In this document: positions 10,701 to 21,200 of the stretch, in pieces
Position numbering within the stretch: the stretch's first letter is position 1
How the letters are laid out: each line of letters starts with the position of its first letter
Assembly: GCA_025175895.1 (NCBI GenBank)
Contig: CM045998.1
Coordinates: forward strand, 12,695,153-12,759,152
DNA from: Wurfbainia villosa
Lineage: Eukaryota > Streptophyta > Magnoliopsida > Zingiberales > Zingiberaceae
Direction of reading: 5' to 3'
Length of the DNA: 64,000 bases
The notes under the pieces: model-generated
The model's input: only the letters and a program-made list of their open reading frames with translations
Database searches by the model: none
What the model was told of the DNA's origin: nothing
Made by a program: the position numbers and the translations under genes

Positions 10701-12939
10701 TTATATGATTCCTTTTTTCTTGCTATATGGTAATTTGACTAAACTTTTTCAGAATACAATTTGATTGTTTTCCCAATTAGGCATCTAACTTTGCCTATAT
10801 TTGCCGAACTTGAATTAGGATAAAAAAAAATTAAAATGATAACAATAACCTACATATGTTCTCTTAGTACGATTGGATACACTTAAAAGTTATAGTAATG
10901 ATTTAATCTACTTATCTTAGATTGATCTCATAACTTAGCCAAACCCAGACACTTGGAACTAACACGGCTTTGATGATGGCACAAACTGCAAACATTGGTC
11001 GTATAAGTTGCACCAAATTATTAGTATGGATTTTTTCATGTCAAGGGATACTTGATATCTATAACTGCTTGTTTTATTTCTCATTCTGCATTGTTCGCAC
11101 CATGACTGATTCTGGCTTACTCATGTCTTAAGGTCGTAATAACTAAACAGTCTCCCATCAGTAGGGATTTGGTTCACTTATAGGGCAAGTTTTTTTTTTT
11201 CGCAATAAATTATATTTTTACTAACATAATTAGTTCATACAACCAGATATATATAGGAATGAAATTAGAATCCTAGACTCTTCATTAAGACATGAAATCA
11301 AATTTTAAAAAAGCCAATAGAAATAATCAATCGCCAGATAAAAGATCAAATGAATCTTATTATCCACAAAAGTATATGTGATGGATATTGTTTTAAGCAT
11401 GAATATCCTTTATCTTCATGATTTTACATGCGACCCATATGCAAGTTGGACCTGGTTTCTTGATGTGCACAGAAATGTCTACTTACAATTTTAGAAATGA
11501 GAAACAAAAAAAGCAACCCTCAATTGTTTGGGATAGTGCAAGTAGAGATGCATATAAAGACTTGAGGTATAGTGTAAAGTTAATTAGCATAGAAGACTGA
11601 AATATCACAATGATATGATGGAAAAGCTCAATTTAATATCACCTTTTATATTAGCCAATAATCTATTTCAATTACTTAGATGACCATATTTCGTATTTCT
11701 TTTTATTTCATGTTATTATTTCCATTAACCACCCACATGAGTGAAAATCTCAATATGAACGTACAACTGTTATTATTTTCATGCACTGTAATCTCCGTTG
11801 TATTGACAATTGGAGGAAACATGTTTCCTTGAGTTCTGCTAAGCAAACTCCATGTGTTTGAGAAATCCTAAAGGAAACGAGAGAAGAGGAGAGGAGTGGA
11901 CAAATAGATATCGAGAGGGTATTTTTCTTGTTTGGATGCCAACACTGAAAGGCTCAACTGCATTTTTTTTTTATTTGCAGGAATAGCTATTCCCGATCAA
12001 TTCCAAGGAAATAGTTATACTTGCATTGAATAACTATTCCTGATGAATTCCAAGGAAATGGTTATTCTTGCATTGAATGGCTAAATGAGTCTGGAGTAGT
12101 AATTCCATAGAATTGTTCTCCCTTTCCATCCTTTTATGATGTTCTATTATTCCATGAACCTAATTAAAGAATACTTATGATATTCTATTCATGTTTTTAC
12201 TACATCCCTAAGAATAATTATCTCATCTTTCACGAACCAATGTATTCTTTTCCTACATCACTAAAACACTCTATTCTTTTCCCTCTCCTCTCATTCCTTT
12301 TTTCCCCTCTTTGACTGCTTGTATTGTCAAAATCACACTACTAACAACAAATAATGGGTAACAACTCTTTAATATCAATCTTATTACTGAAATATTGAAG
12401 GATATAAAATGAGGGGTAATGACTCTTTAGTATCAATCTTATTGCTGAAGTATGAAAGGATATACATTATTGTGCAATTTTTTTTTGTTACTGTTTTATT
12501 CCTCAATGCAGCTTTTATCACAAAATTCCGTGGGCATAATGGTAGCAAATCTTGCACTACTAAGAATCTGAAATGCTTTTCTCTGAATATATTTCTGAAT
12601 CTAAAGGGACGTTCACCATTAAATTGTTGACATTTTAAATATTTTTAGCAGTCTTCTCAAGTTCCCCGCCATGCAAAGCCCGGATCTCAGGAGCCTACTG
12701 CTGCTCCAAACAATATCCTTTTCATCGAGAATTTGCCGCACGAAACAACAAAGATGGTGCTTGAGATCCTTTTCCAGCAGTACCCTGGTTTCTCCGAAGT
12801 ACGGATAATCGAATCGAAGCCTGGTATCGCCTTTGTGGAGTTTTCTGATGACGTGCAGGCCTCCATTGCGATGCAGGCGCTCCAAGGTTTCAAGATCACT
12901 CCACAAAACCCTATGGCAATCACCTATGCAAAGAAATGA
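7735..12939 (+). CDS. U2B'': U2 small nuclear ribonucleoprotein B'' (two-RRM spliceosomal protein)
   Basis: Five exons join in frame: 7735-7807, 8681-8853, 9041-9134, 10511-10584, 12652-12939, giving 233 residues, close to the 232 of the Arabidopsis protein. It binds stem-loop IV of U2 snRNA with U2A' in the nucleus during branch-site recognition. RRM1 covers about residues 10-88 with RNP2 IYINNL (12-17) and RNP1 RGQAWVAF (52-59), plus the family marker FPFYDKPM and QYAKSKSDC. A basic linker (EKKKRQEEK, AEKKRRAGE) and an Ala/Gln-rich spacer lead to RRM2 at 160-231 with ILFIENLPHETT and KPGIAFVEF, ending in TYAKK. The start MLSGDIPPNQ matches the family start; an in-frame Met three codons upstream (7726) is possible. 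Intron 4 is 2.07 kb and holds repeat-like DNA. Confidence 0.95.
11860..12320. repeat. MITE-like segment within U2B'' intron 4
   Basis: Purine-rich GAGAAGAGGAGAGGAGTGGA near 11880 faces CCCTCTCCTCTCATTCC near 12280, and between them GAATAGCTATTCC and GAATAACTATTCC palindromes recur with CAAGGAAATRGTTAT. The arrangement resembles an inverted-repeat miniature element, but no clear target duplication was found. Confidence 0.35.
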
Positions 12940-13990
12940 TGATGATGTGTATTCCTCCGTCTCCAAGGTTTATTGATTTGTAGGATTTCAAGAGGTTACA
13001 TGTTTTACCTTCTACAATGGATTTGCTTTCATGGATCGATGAGGGACTTCTAGCAATATCCTATTAGCTGCCTTGGTGGATTAAATGCTGTGAACAACAA
13101 AACTCAGATATTAAGTTAGCATTCTGCCATGGTCAAGGTATTATATAAGTTTTCTTTTACATGAGGTTCTTCACGAAGTAATTAAATTAGGTCGCAGGCA
13201 TTTTTCTTTTTTTTTTTTAAAAAAAAAGATAAATAAATACATAAATTTATATGTGAAATCATTAAACACCTAGTTCTTATCGTTAATAGTTTGATTTCAT
13301 TCATGCAATTAGGAGGAATTTTGCTTTGTATATTTTGGTTAATCGCTTCATGTCATGCGGAGATACAGCCAGTTACCCAGATAATTATTGGCGATTATTT
13401 TTTATTATTCTGGTGCAGATGATACGAGACTGTTTTTTTTTGTTACGAAAATGACAATTAAATTCCTTCTAACTAACTATATATTATGTAAATTTAAAAT
13501 TGATACAGCAGTAAAAAAAAATATTCTGTTCTAGTTTTTTTTTTTTTTTTCATTTTTTTCACAAGTATTGATTTTTGATGTAGTTAATTAAAAAAATATC
13601 TTTCCAATTAAAAGACTATTTGGTCATTTTTTTTTATTTACATCGGATTGGATATCAGGTACGATTTTTTTATCATCATCTTTAAATGCTATTGGATGTC
13701 TTTGGTCCATTTTTTATTGTGATTATTTTGTTACTCGAGTGGTTGCTCCTTTAGAATCGGATTGCTCGAATGAGATACAGACATACAGTGACGATAGTAA
13801 TGAAAGCTTAGAGGAGGAGCTGAGAGTTCTGTTGTTTTTATCGGCATCATTTAATTTTGTTTGAATTGATTAATTTTGAAAATGATTAATTCAATTCTGC
13901 ATTATTAAAATAAATTTGAAAATATTTATAATGGACGGTCCAACAATATGGGTGGAGGGAGGTGCCGGAGCTGGGAGTGGATTCAGAGGG
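12940..13990. other. U2B'' 3' flank and AT-rich intergenic DNA
   Basis: The first 200 to 300 bases are presumably the 3' UTR of U2B''. After that, long T and A runs and no protein-like frame. I see nothing else. Confidence 0.5.
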
Positions 13991-13996
13991 ATTGGA

Positions 13997-14330
13997 TTTA
14001 GAGCGATGGACAAGGTGATGGAGAGATGCGTTTTGTGGTTTGTATCGGCTTCATGGATGAACAAATCCAACTTCACCGATCCATTAAAAATGCACAATAA
14101 ATTTTTTACCATGTAATTTATTCGAATTAATTTCCATCGTTAATTAACGATAGTGACGGTCGCTAATTTAGAGCGATGTACAAGGTGATGGAGAGATGCG
14201 TTTTATGGTTTGTATCGGCTTCATGTATGAACAAATCCAACTTCACCGATCCATTAAAAATGCACAATAAATTTTTTATCATGTAATTTATCCGAATTAA
14301 TTTCCATTGTTAATTAGCGATCGATAAATA
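13997..14330. repeat. Tandem duplication, 170 bp period, within a CACTA-type end
   Basis: TTTAGAGCGATGGACAAGGT at 13997 recurs as TTTAGAGCGATGTACAAGGT at 14167, and the two copies stay nearly identical through CAAATCCAACTTCACCGATC and AATTAATTTCCAT to about 14330. The second copy continues into the TTAATTAACGACGG subterminal repeats of the CACTA-like end. Confidence 0.8.
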
Positions 14331-14346
14331 TTATTCCATCGTTAAT

Positions 14347-14482
14347 AAGAGCCCAGCCCTCTCCCAGGGCCCAAAAAATTTTTTCGGGCCCAATTTTAAA
14401 ATTTTTCAACAGAGAATGAAACTCAATTTCTAAATTTCACCCAGGGTCCTAAGTGTAAATTTTAAAAACAGGACCGGCTCTG
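14347..14482. mobile_element. Miniature hAT-type element with 8-bp target duplication
   Basis: The 136-bp segment ends in ...CAGGACCGGCTCTG and starts AAGAGCCCAGCCCT, matching the CAGAGCCGGYCCTG end family seen at 48329-48501. It is flanked by a perfect 8-bp duplication, TCGTTAAT at 14339-14346 and 14483-14490. It carries no gene. Confidence 0.75.
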
Positions 14483-14558
14483 TCGTTAATTAACGACGGA
14501 ATTAAAATTCCGTCGTTAATTCGGTCATTAAATCATGATTTTCTTATAGTGTCACATC

Positions 14559-15044
14559 TAGGGATGTGCAATCGATTAATATCGAATCGATCGAACTAAT
14601 TAAAATTGAAATCAAATAAATCAAAAAAAATTTAACTAATCGAACCGATCGTAATTTTTCACCAAATCGAATCGATTAAATAAAAAAAATGATGTTTTCG
14701 ATTAAAAATTGAAAAACTTTATTTTTTATAATCAGTCAACTGATGATCTTATCAGTCGGCTAATAAACACTTCAGTCGATTGGTGTTATAAAGTAGTCGA
14801 CTGAATCCAATAAAACAGAGCAAAAGTCAATAAAATTTTATATTTTTTAATTTTTGATTCGTGATTAACAATCATCTCTTTGTAAAAAATAGTTCTACTC
14901 CACTCTAAATCAATTTTTTTATTATTTTAAAATCGAAACTGAATCGAAATAATCGAGATTTTTATTTTAAAAAATCAAATTTCCGACTAAATCAACCCGA
15001 ATTTTTCAATTCAATCCATTTAACTGAAATTTCACAGAGCCCTA
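14559..15044. mobile_element. Non-autonomous hAT-type element (TAGGG ends)
   Basis: The 486-bp segment starts TAGGGATGTGCA and ends ACAGAGCCCTA. It is flanked by GTCACATC (14551-14558) and GTCACATT (15045-15052), an 8-bp target duplication with one mismatch, the size used by hAT transposases. Inside is AT-rich DNA full of AATCGAATCGAT-like words and a short cluster of CAGTCGACTG variants (14735-14805). No coding frame. Confidence 0.75.
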
Positions 15045-15052
15045 GTCACATT

Positions 15053-18000
15053 CATCTTTTAAACGCAATAACATGGAAATTCGAACGACTGTTGTTTTCT
15101 AAAATGAATATTAATATTACGGTAAATTAATGGAAGGAGAGCTTCAGTGCACAATGAAATTGGTATTTTATGATCTAAAAATTAATCTTTTGTAAAATAA
15201 AATAAAATTATGTTTAATAAATCTTTTTTTTAAATCCTGAATGATAGAAATGCTTTTTAAATAATAGAATAATGAAAACCTATGTGAGTTTTAAGAAACA
15301 TCATATATTTGTGTTATATATAGTTTTACCTTCTGATAATATATAATTCACTTTCTACTAAAATCATACATTAGAGATTGACCAAACTACAATATTCCAC
15401 ACACACACACTATTAATGCTCCTAATTCAATTATCTTCATTATTGGTTTGTGATATGTTTGAAACATACAACAAAAGCAACAAAACCAAACATCAATAGG
15501 GGCAGGGTGTATATATTGGTATGTTTGGAGATTTCGGCTCCACGAGTGCGGTGCATTGGTAAGTTCTAAGATTAAATTTGTACAATGGACAAAGATCGAT
15601 TTCAAAGACAGATCTAAAATTTTACTATGGACTTAAATGATCATCTTTGACTTTATCAATCGCATTCACAGGGCTTTGCTCTTTCATGATTTACTCCCTT
15701 TTAAATCCTGTATTGGAGTCGGGACAGAGGACCGTTAGATTAACGGTTCCAATCTTTTATATAATACTTAGAGAGCTTAATCTAAAAATCAAAGCAAATA
15801 ACGTAGTAACTATAGAATTGTCCCAGTTGATAAGTACAAAGGGATAACTCTTAAATAAATATAGATCAATTTTCAGATATTTTATCGTCTTAAACTATCG
15901 ACCGACTCTCTCATTTACATTTACCATTTGGAATTTCGCAGATAGCCCAATATCAGCAGGTAAGCTATCGCCTAGGGAAACAAAATACTTCACGGAATTA
16001 ATTGCATCAAGTGAAAAGAAAAAAAAAAGTGTGACACTGATAAAGATCCATATGCTGCTACAATTTTTATAAGAATTTTCAGCATGGAATCTGGAGATGC
16101 TTTCTGGTTAAAACTTACATGCATGGTGGAGACAATCTTGTGCTTCTATGAAACAAATGTACTTACCAATCCAAGTTGTTCTGCAACTACTCAGAGAGTC
16201 GTCTCGTCTCATTTTTAAGCTTCGAGCTTCGAGGCTGTCTGTCTCCTCTGGAGATGGAGTGGATTGTGTAGGTCTCAGTATGGCATCAATCTTGAGTCAG
16301 TAAGAGGTGCTGAGAGAGTATCCTCGTCTCCTTATCCCCCTACCTCCATAGGTTCAAAGTGTTTCTGCCTTTCAAGTGCAGTGTCTCATGCCAAATGTCT
16401 ACGAATTTGAACCTTAACGGCCACATTGAAAGTTAATATTCTCACACCCAAAGCTTGAAAAATTCATGTTTTATACACTTCGACTTGCGGGTGATAACAG
16501 CAAAACTACGTAATCATCTTCGCCTCGTCCTTGTTATGTTCATCCAGTAAAAGTCATTCCATAAATAAATGTTCGCACCGTAAATAAACACCAAATGTAC
16601 AATCCATCTTTTCGATTTGCAGGCTGTACTCTTTCTTCAAGCATTAACGTGTCTTAAAAGAAGAGAAAAATATGAGGATGATGCGGCAACGATTTAACAC
16701 CCTTTTTGCCGAATGCTCTCGGAGAACTAGTTTGTAAAGATGGTTCACCTCACCGTCTCAATGTCCTGGCCAACATCAACACGGGTTAGAGGGCGTCGCA
16801 CTCCGACAATATTCCTTCGATGTTTAAATCAGATAGGAAAAATATGAGTAATAAGTGTAGCAAAAATGCTAGAGAAAAATAGAAATGGAAGAAAACACTT
16901 TTTTACTTCAATCGGTTTTTATATAAGTCGATTCCTTCTGCAGGGATATTAAGAGACAATCGTTATATGAAATTTTCATATAGTATGTCACATGTCTCCG
17001 AGCTATCATTTGGCGAGACTATTAGAGGACCGACTATGACAATTGTCGAGAAGAATTTCTTCTGTGATTTTTGATTCTCGATTTTTCATGATCCTACCTC
17101 ACGAGCCCGACTTTTGATCATCTGAGCTCCTCAGCTTGACTCTCGAGTCTCACTTTCAAGTTTTCAACTCTCTCGATTTTTGAATTTTCAATTTCTCTAT
17201 GACTTTGAATTTTCAAATGCCCAGGGTCTCAAGTATTCGAGCTCTCGAGTACCCCAACTCTCGATTCCTTTTGATCTCACAGAATCTCTGCCTGAGCTCC
17301 AGTCCCATGGGCCTATTTCCTTTTCTCCACTATCTCGATTCTCCATGTCTACAAGTACTTTATGGTTTGACTATTTTTAGAGGTGACGGTCCTACCTCTT
17401 AATTGATGCACATCAAATAAATCAAGATATCAGCACAAATGGCAATGCAATGAGATCAATGGATGACTTTCACGGTTCGATCTAAACCCACCAGTAGAGG
17501 CTCACACTTGATCTACCTATAGATAACTCGACAGAGAATTTTCAAAGAGCAATGTCCATAAAAAGAATCAAATTGTGATAATATGAAAGCACCCTTCCGC
17601 ACTTAACCATCACGCCACATCTAAAGAGGAATCGACACGCATATTTCCAATGATATTTCATCACATTCTACTTTGATTTTTTAAAAAAAAAATTAGATAT
17701 TTCTGTGTGATCATACTTTATAGATTATTATATACTTAAGAAAAATATTCAGAATGATAAATAAACATCTTTACATTTAAATCGTAAACCATTCGAATAT
17801 TTACAATTTTCCATTGAATTGATTCATATTTTTTATTTAATAAATACATTTGATAAAGACTCGACTCGTTTTCCAATAGGTCGAATCAATGGAACCGATA
17901 CAGAAAATGCTGTGGGAAGGACAGAGATCCGAAAACATACAATTAACATTGCATAACTTTTATATCCAATTTGATCGCCGAAGTTTCAAAATTATTTCAT

Positions 18001-18200
18001 TCATGTCCATTAGACTTTACTTACCAACAAATAAACATAAACTTTTGATAGAACATTATGTAAAAAACATTACAGTAATCGTAATGCTCAAATTTACAAT
18101 TAACAAAGAATATGAAGGCAGTACGGATGATATGTATAGGTAGCATTCTGTAGTAGATATACAACACAAGAATGAAGGATATTCAGAGTAGGCGGGTAAT
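15053..18200. other. Intergenic region between U2B'' and the CASP-like gene
   Basis: Apart from the SINE-like copy B at 15536-15775 I find no gene. The part from about 16680 to 17400 has LTR-like features (GGTTAGAGGGCGTCGCACTC, TTTTTATATAAGTCGATTCC) and a run of CTCGAGTnTC-type words at 17100-17330, which may be remnants of a retrotransposon. No pair of LTRs could be matched. Confidence 0.4.
15536..15775 (+). mobile_element. SINE-like dispersed repeat, copy B
   Basis: The best preserved of three copies. It starts GAGTGCGGTGCATTGGTAAG, which resembles a tRNA-derived box A, continues with GATCGATTTCAAAGAC as a possible box B, and ends GACCGTTAGATTAACGGTTC followed by an AT tail. Shared blocks with 6094-6335 and 52395-52612 are described there. 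Confidence 0.5.
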
Positions 18201-18209
18201 ACGGTATGT

Positions 18210-21200
18210 TTATATATAGGTTTGTTTAGAGAGGTTGAAGCCGGAAATCAATGCAGATAATCCACTAGAGACGAATGCAAAGAAGACCATACTGATTGAA
18301 GCAGACGAAGCATCAGTGAAGATATTATCTGAGCCTTCTCTCATGCGATTGGTAAGAGGAATGGCCGCAGATGCACCGGAGATCAATAAGTAGGCTACCA
18401 CCTGTTTAAGAAAAAAAGACAATTAACTGAATTAATCAATCAATAAAAAAAAACAGTAGAATGCAATGAACATTTTGTAGGCTCGTCATCAAGAGTGATA
18501 GGTTTTTCCCAAAGTTAGCATGTAACTCTAGATTTGTGTGTATAACCTTATCCTCCGAGGACCTATGCAGTTTAATTAGATTTATATTTTCAGCGTGAAG
18601 GATACAAGTTTTTAGTGACGCATAGTTCATGATTTCTTACTCCTTGTACTCTCATGATAAAAGCTTGAATGACCCATGGTTTATACACATGTCACAAATA
18701 TATGATACGGCCTTTTGCAACTGACAGCCATTTGAGAGTAAGAACTGACCATATAGAAACTGAGAGTTCAATGAGGAATTTGAAAAAAAAAAAAAAAAAA
18801 GGCACGATAGGTACAATATCTAAGCAATATAGCCAAATCATATCATCATTTCGCTTCTATTCACATGAAAAAGGGGAAGCAGGAAGCCAACAAAGCACTG
18901 TAAAGACTCGTATGGACATCATCTATATATAAGTATGCGTACAGTACAGTGCAAGGCTGCCTTCAAGGGGCAAGTCCCTGGAGAATTTGCAAGCCACAAG
19001 AACTTGTCTGGTTCTCTTTGCACTTCTAGGAAATGCTTGAGTTGCATACTATCCGATCATCCAAACCCATTCCAGTTTCACAACCACAAGGTTCTCCCCC
19101 AATTGTGGTTAGGGAGATTAAGCTCCAAATGAGGATATATTATCCAGCAAGTTTATTCATCTTAACTCGGAAATAATTGACACCATCCAAATGCCAGGCC
19201 ATTGGGTGTAGAAATTGTCAAAAGGGACCGTAAGTAGATGAAGAGGGACTGAAAGTAGATGAAGGGAAATGATATCTAAGGAACTTAATCTCGCAATCTT
19301 ATTTGTTCCTAAATCTTCTTTGTTCTTTCACCAATCTCCACTGTTCATCAACTCTCTTATCTGCTTGGGTTGGTTTCCTTTCTTCCCCACTTGGTTGTGG
19401 CTTCGTATCATCTCTGGTCATCTCTATCTGCCTCTGGTGACATCATCCCTTTGTGCCTCTGAACTTCAATCATCCCTGTCCGTCTCTGTTGATAGTGCAT
19501 TAACTTCTCTTTGGCTGCACCCCAGCCAAGATCTCCACATGCAACATTCTGTCATGTTGTTAGTCGCTGACCATCAGAGCCAGCCCTGGCCAGGGCTATC
19601 AGAGCTCTGTCCAGTGCCCAAAAATTATATCACGGGGGGTGCAAAGATTTTTAGGGTCAAATAATTTAAAATATTCCTATTTAGGGGCCAAAAATTAAGG
19701 CTTGAAGGGTCTATTGTACACAATCTTATCCTACTTTGTAAGAGATTATTTTCGGGACTTAAACCCATGACCTACAAGTCACAAAACAACAACTTTAACA
19801 TTGCACCAAAACTTCCTTCAAAGTTCGCTCTATATTTTTTGTAAAATATATCTTCTAGAACCAACAAAAAAAAGCGAGGCGGATGGGAATATGTTCCTTC
19901 ACTGTGTCACTTGGAAGATCAAAATGTGTACATAAAATCAACAATCAAACATATAAAATCAATTAAAATTCCTTATATAAATGACAATTAGTAAAAAAAA
20001 AAAAACTTATAGAATTTAAAGCTAATAGAATTGTATATCCACTAATTCAAGCAATTCACTTCCCATACTATTACTGCATTCATGCAGACAAATTGATGCA
20101 CTACTTATAAAAAAAAACTAGATATTGCTTTTGGCCTCCAATTGTAGTTCTTCGTGTTAGTACTTATAAGATTCATATATCTCTATAATGGTATGATATT
20201 GTCCATTTTGAATCTAAGCTCTCGTGATTTTGTTTTTGGTTTATACCCAAAAGGTCTCATACGAAGATATATTTACATCTTATAAGCTCATAATTTTTTC
20301 CATGTCTTTCCAATGTGAGACTTTGATTGTTCTCCCAACAATCTCAACAATTCCCCTCTCAAACGAAGGATCACATTGGGCCTTCCCCTCAAACTCGTTC
20401 GTCCTCGAAGGACTTCCTTTGCTTGATGTCCAATCCTCAAGTCACCAGGTCTTCCTACCAACTTTAGTCCTCCTGACCCAGTTGGACTTCTTGCCAGTTG
20501 TCCGGTCCTTATGGCCCAACTGGACTTCCTGCCAACTGTCCAATCCTCCTAACCTAGCTAGACTTCTTGCAGTTGTCCGATTCTCTTGACCAAACTGGAC
20601 TTTCTATCTGATGTTTGGTTCTCTTGATTTGAACATGGGAGCCCCCATTTCCTTCATTCGAGGATCATGGCTCGACATTGAACATTGTCTCTGATACCAA
20701 TTGTTGATGCAAATAAAATTTACATATCTCCATAATGGTATGATATTGTCCACTTTGGACCTAAGCCCCTATGGTTTTGTTTTTGAGTTATACCCAAAGA
20801 ACCTCATACCAATGGAGATATTTTTTCATTTTATAAGTCCATGATCTTTTCCATATCTTTTCAATATGGGGCTTTGATTGTTCTCCCAACAATCCCAACA
20901 CTTCAATTGCTCAATACTATCTGCAAAAGTTACTAATCCTTTGATAGCTATATAATTCTTTTGCAGAAATAAAATAGCTCAAAAGACTATCAATAAAACC
21001 ATCTTAAATAATGAGTTGAATTATAATCACTCTTTGCATCTGAAACAGATTTAGTTTCTTCACTTCGGTTTACCACTAAATTCATGAAGTTGGAATGAAC
21101 TTTTCATCTTACTAATTCGAACCAATCATCCATAATTTCTTAAACCTAAGAGACATCTTAAATGCTAGACTCCAAGAGTTTATCTTTATTCCAAAAACAC

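Larger units (their letters stand above)
13890..14551 (-). mobile_element. CACTA (En/Spm)-type element, one terminus only
   Basis: The sequence ending at 14551, read in reverse, is CACTATAAGAAAATCATG, the typical CACTA terminus. Next to it lie subterminal inverted repeats CGTCGTTAATTAACGACGG and CGGAATTAAAATTCCG. I found no partner end with CACTATAAG to the left, so the element is truncated or unmarked there; the left limit given is approximate. A small hAT element has inserted into it at 14347. Confidence 0.6.

Noticed and set aside
19574..19640. A third full hAT miniature with CAGAGCC ends
   Set aside because: Only one end is recognisable and no matching right end or 8-bp duplication was found.
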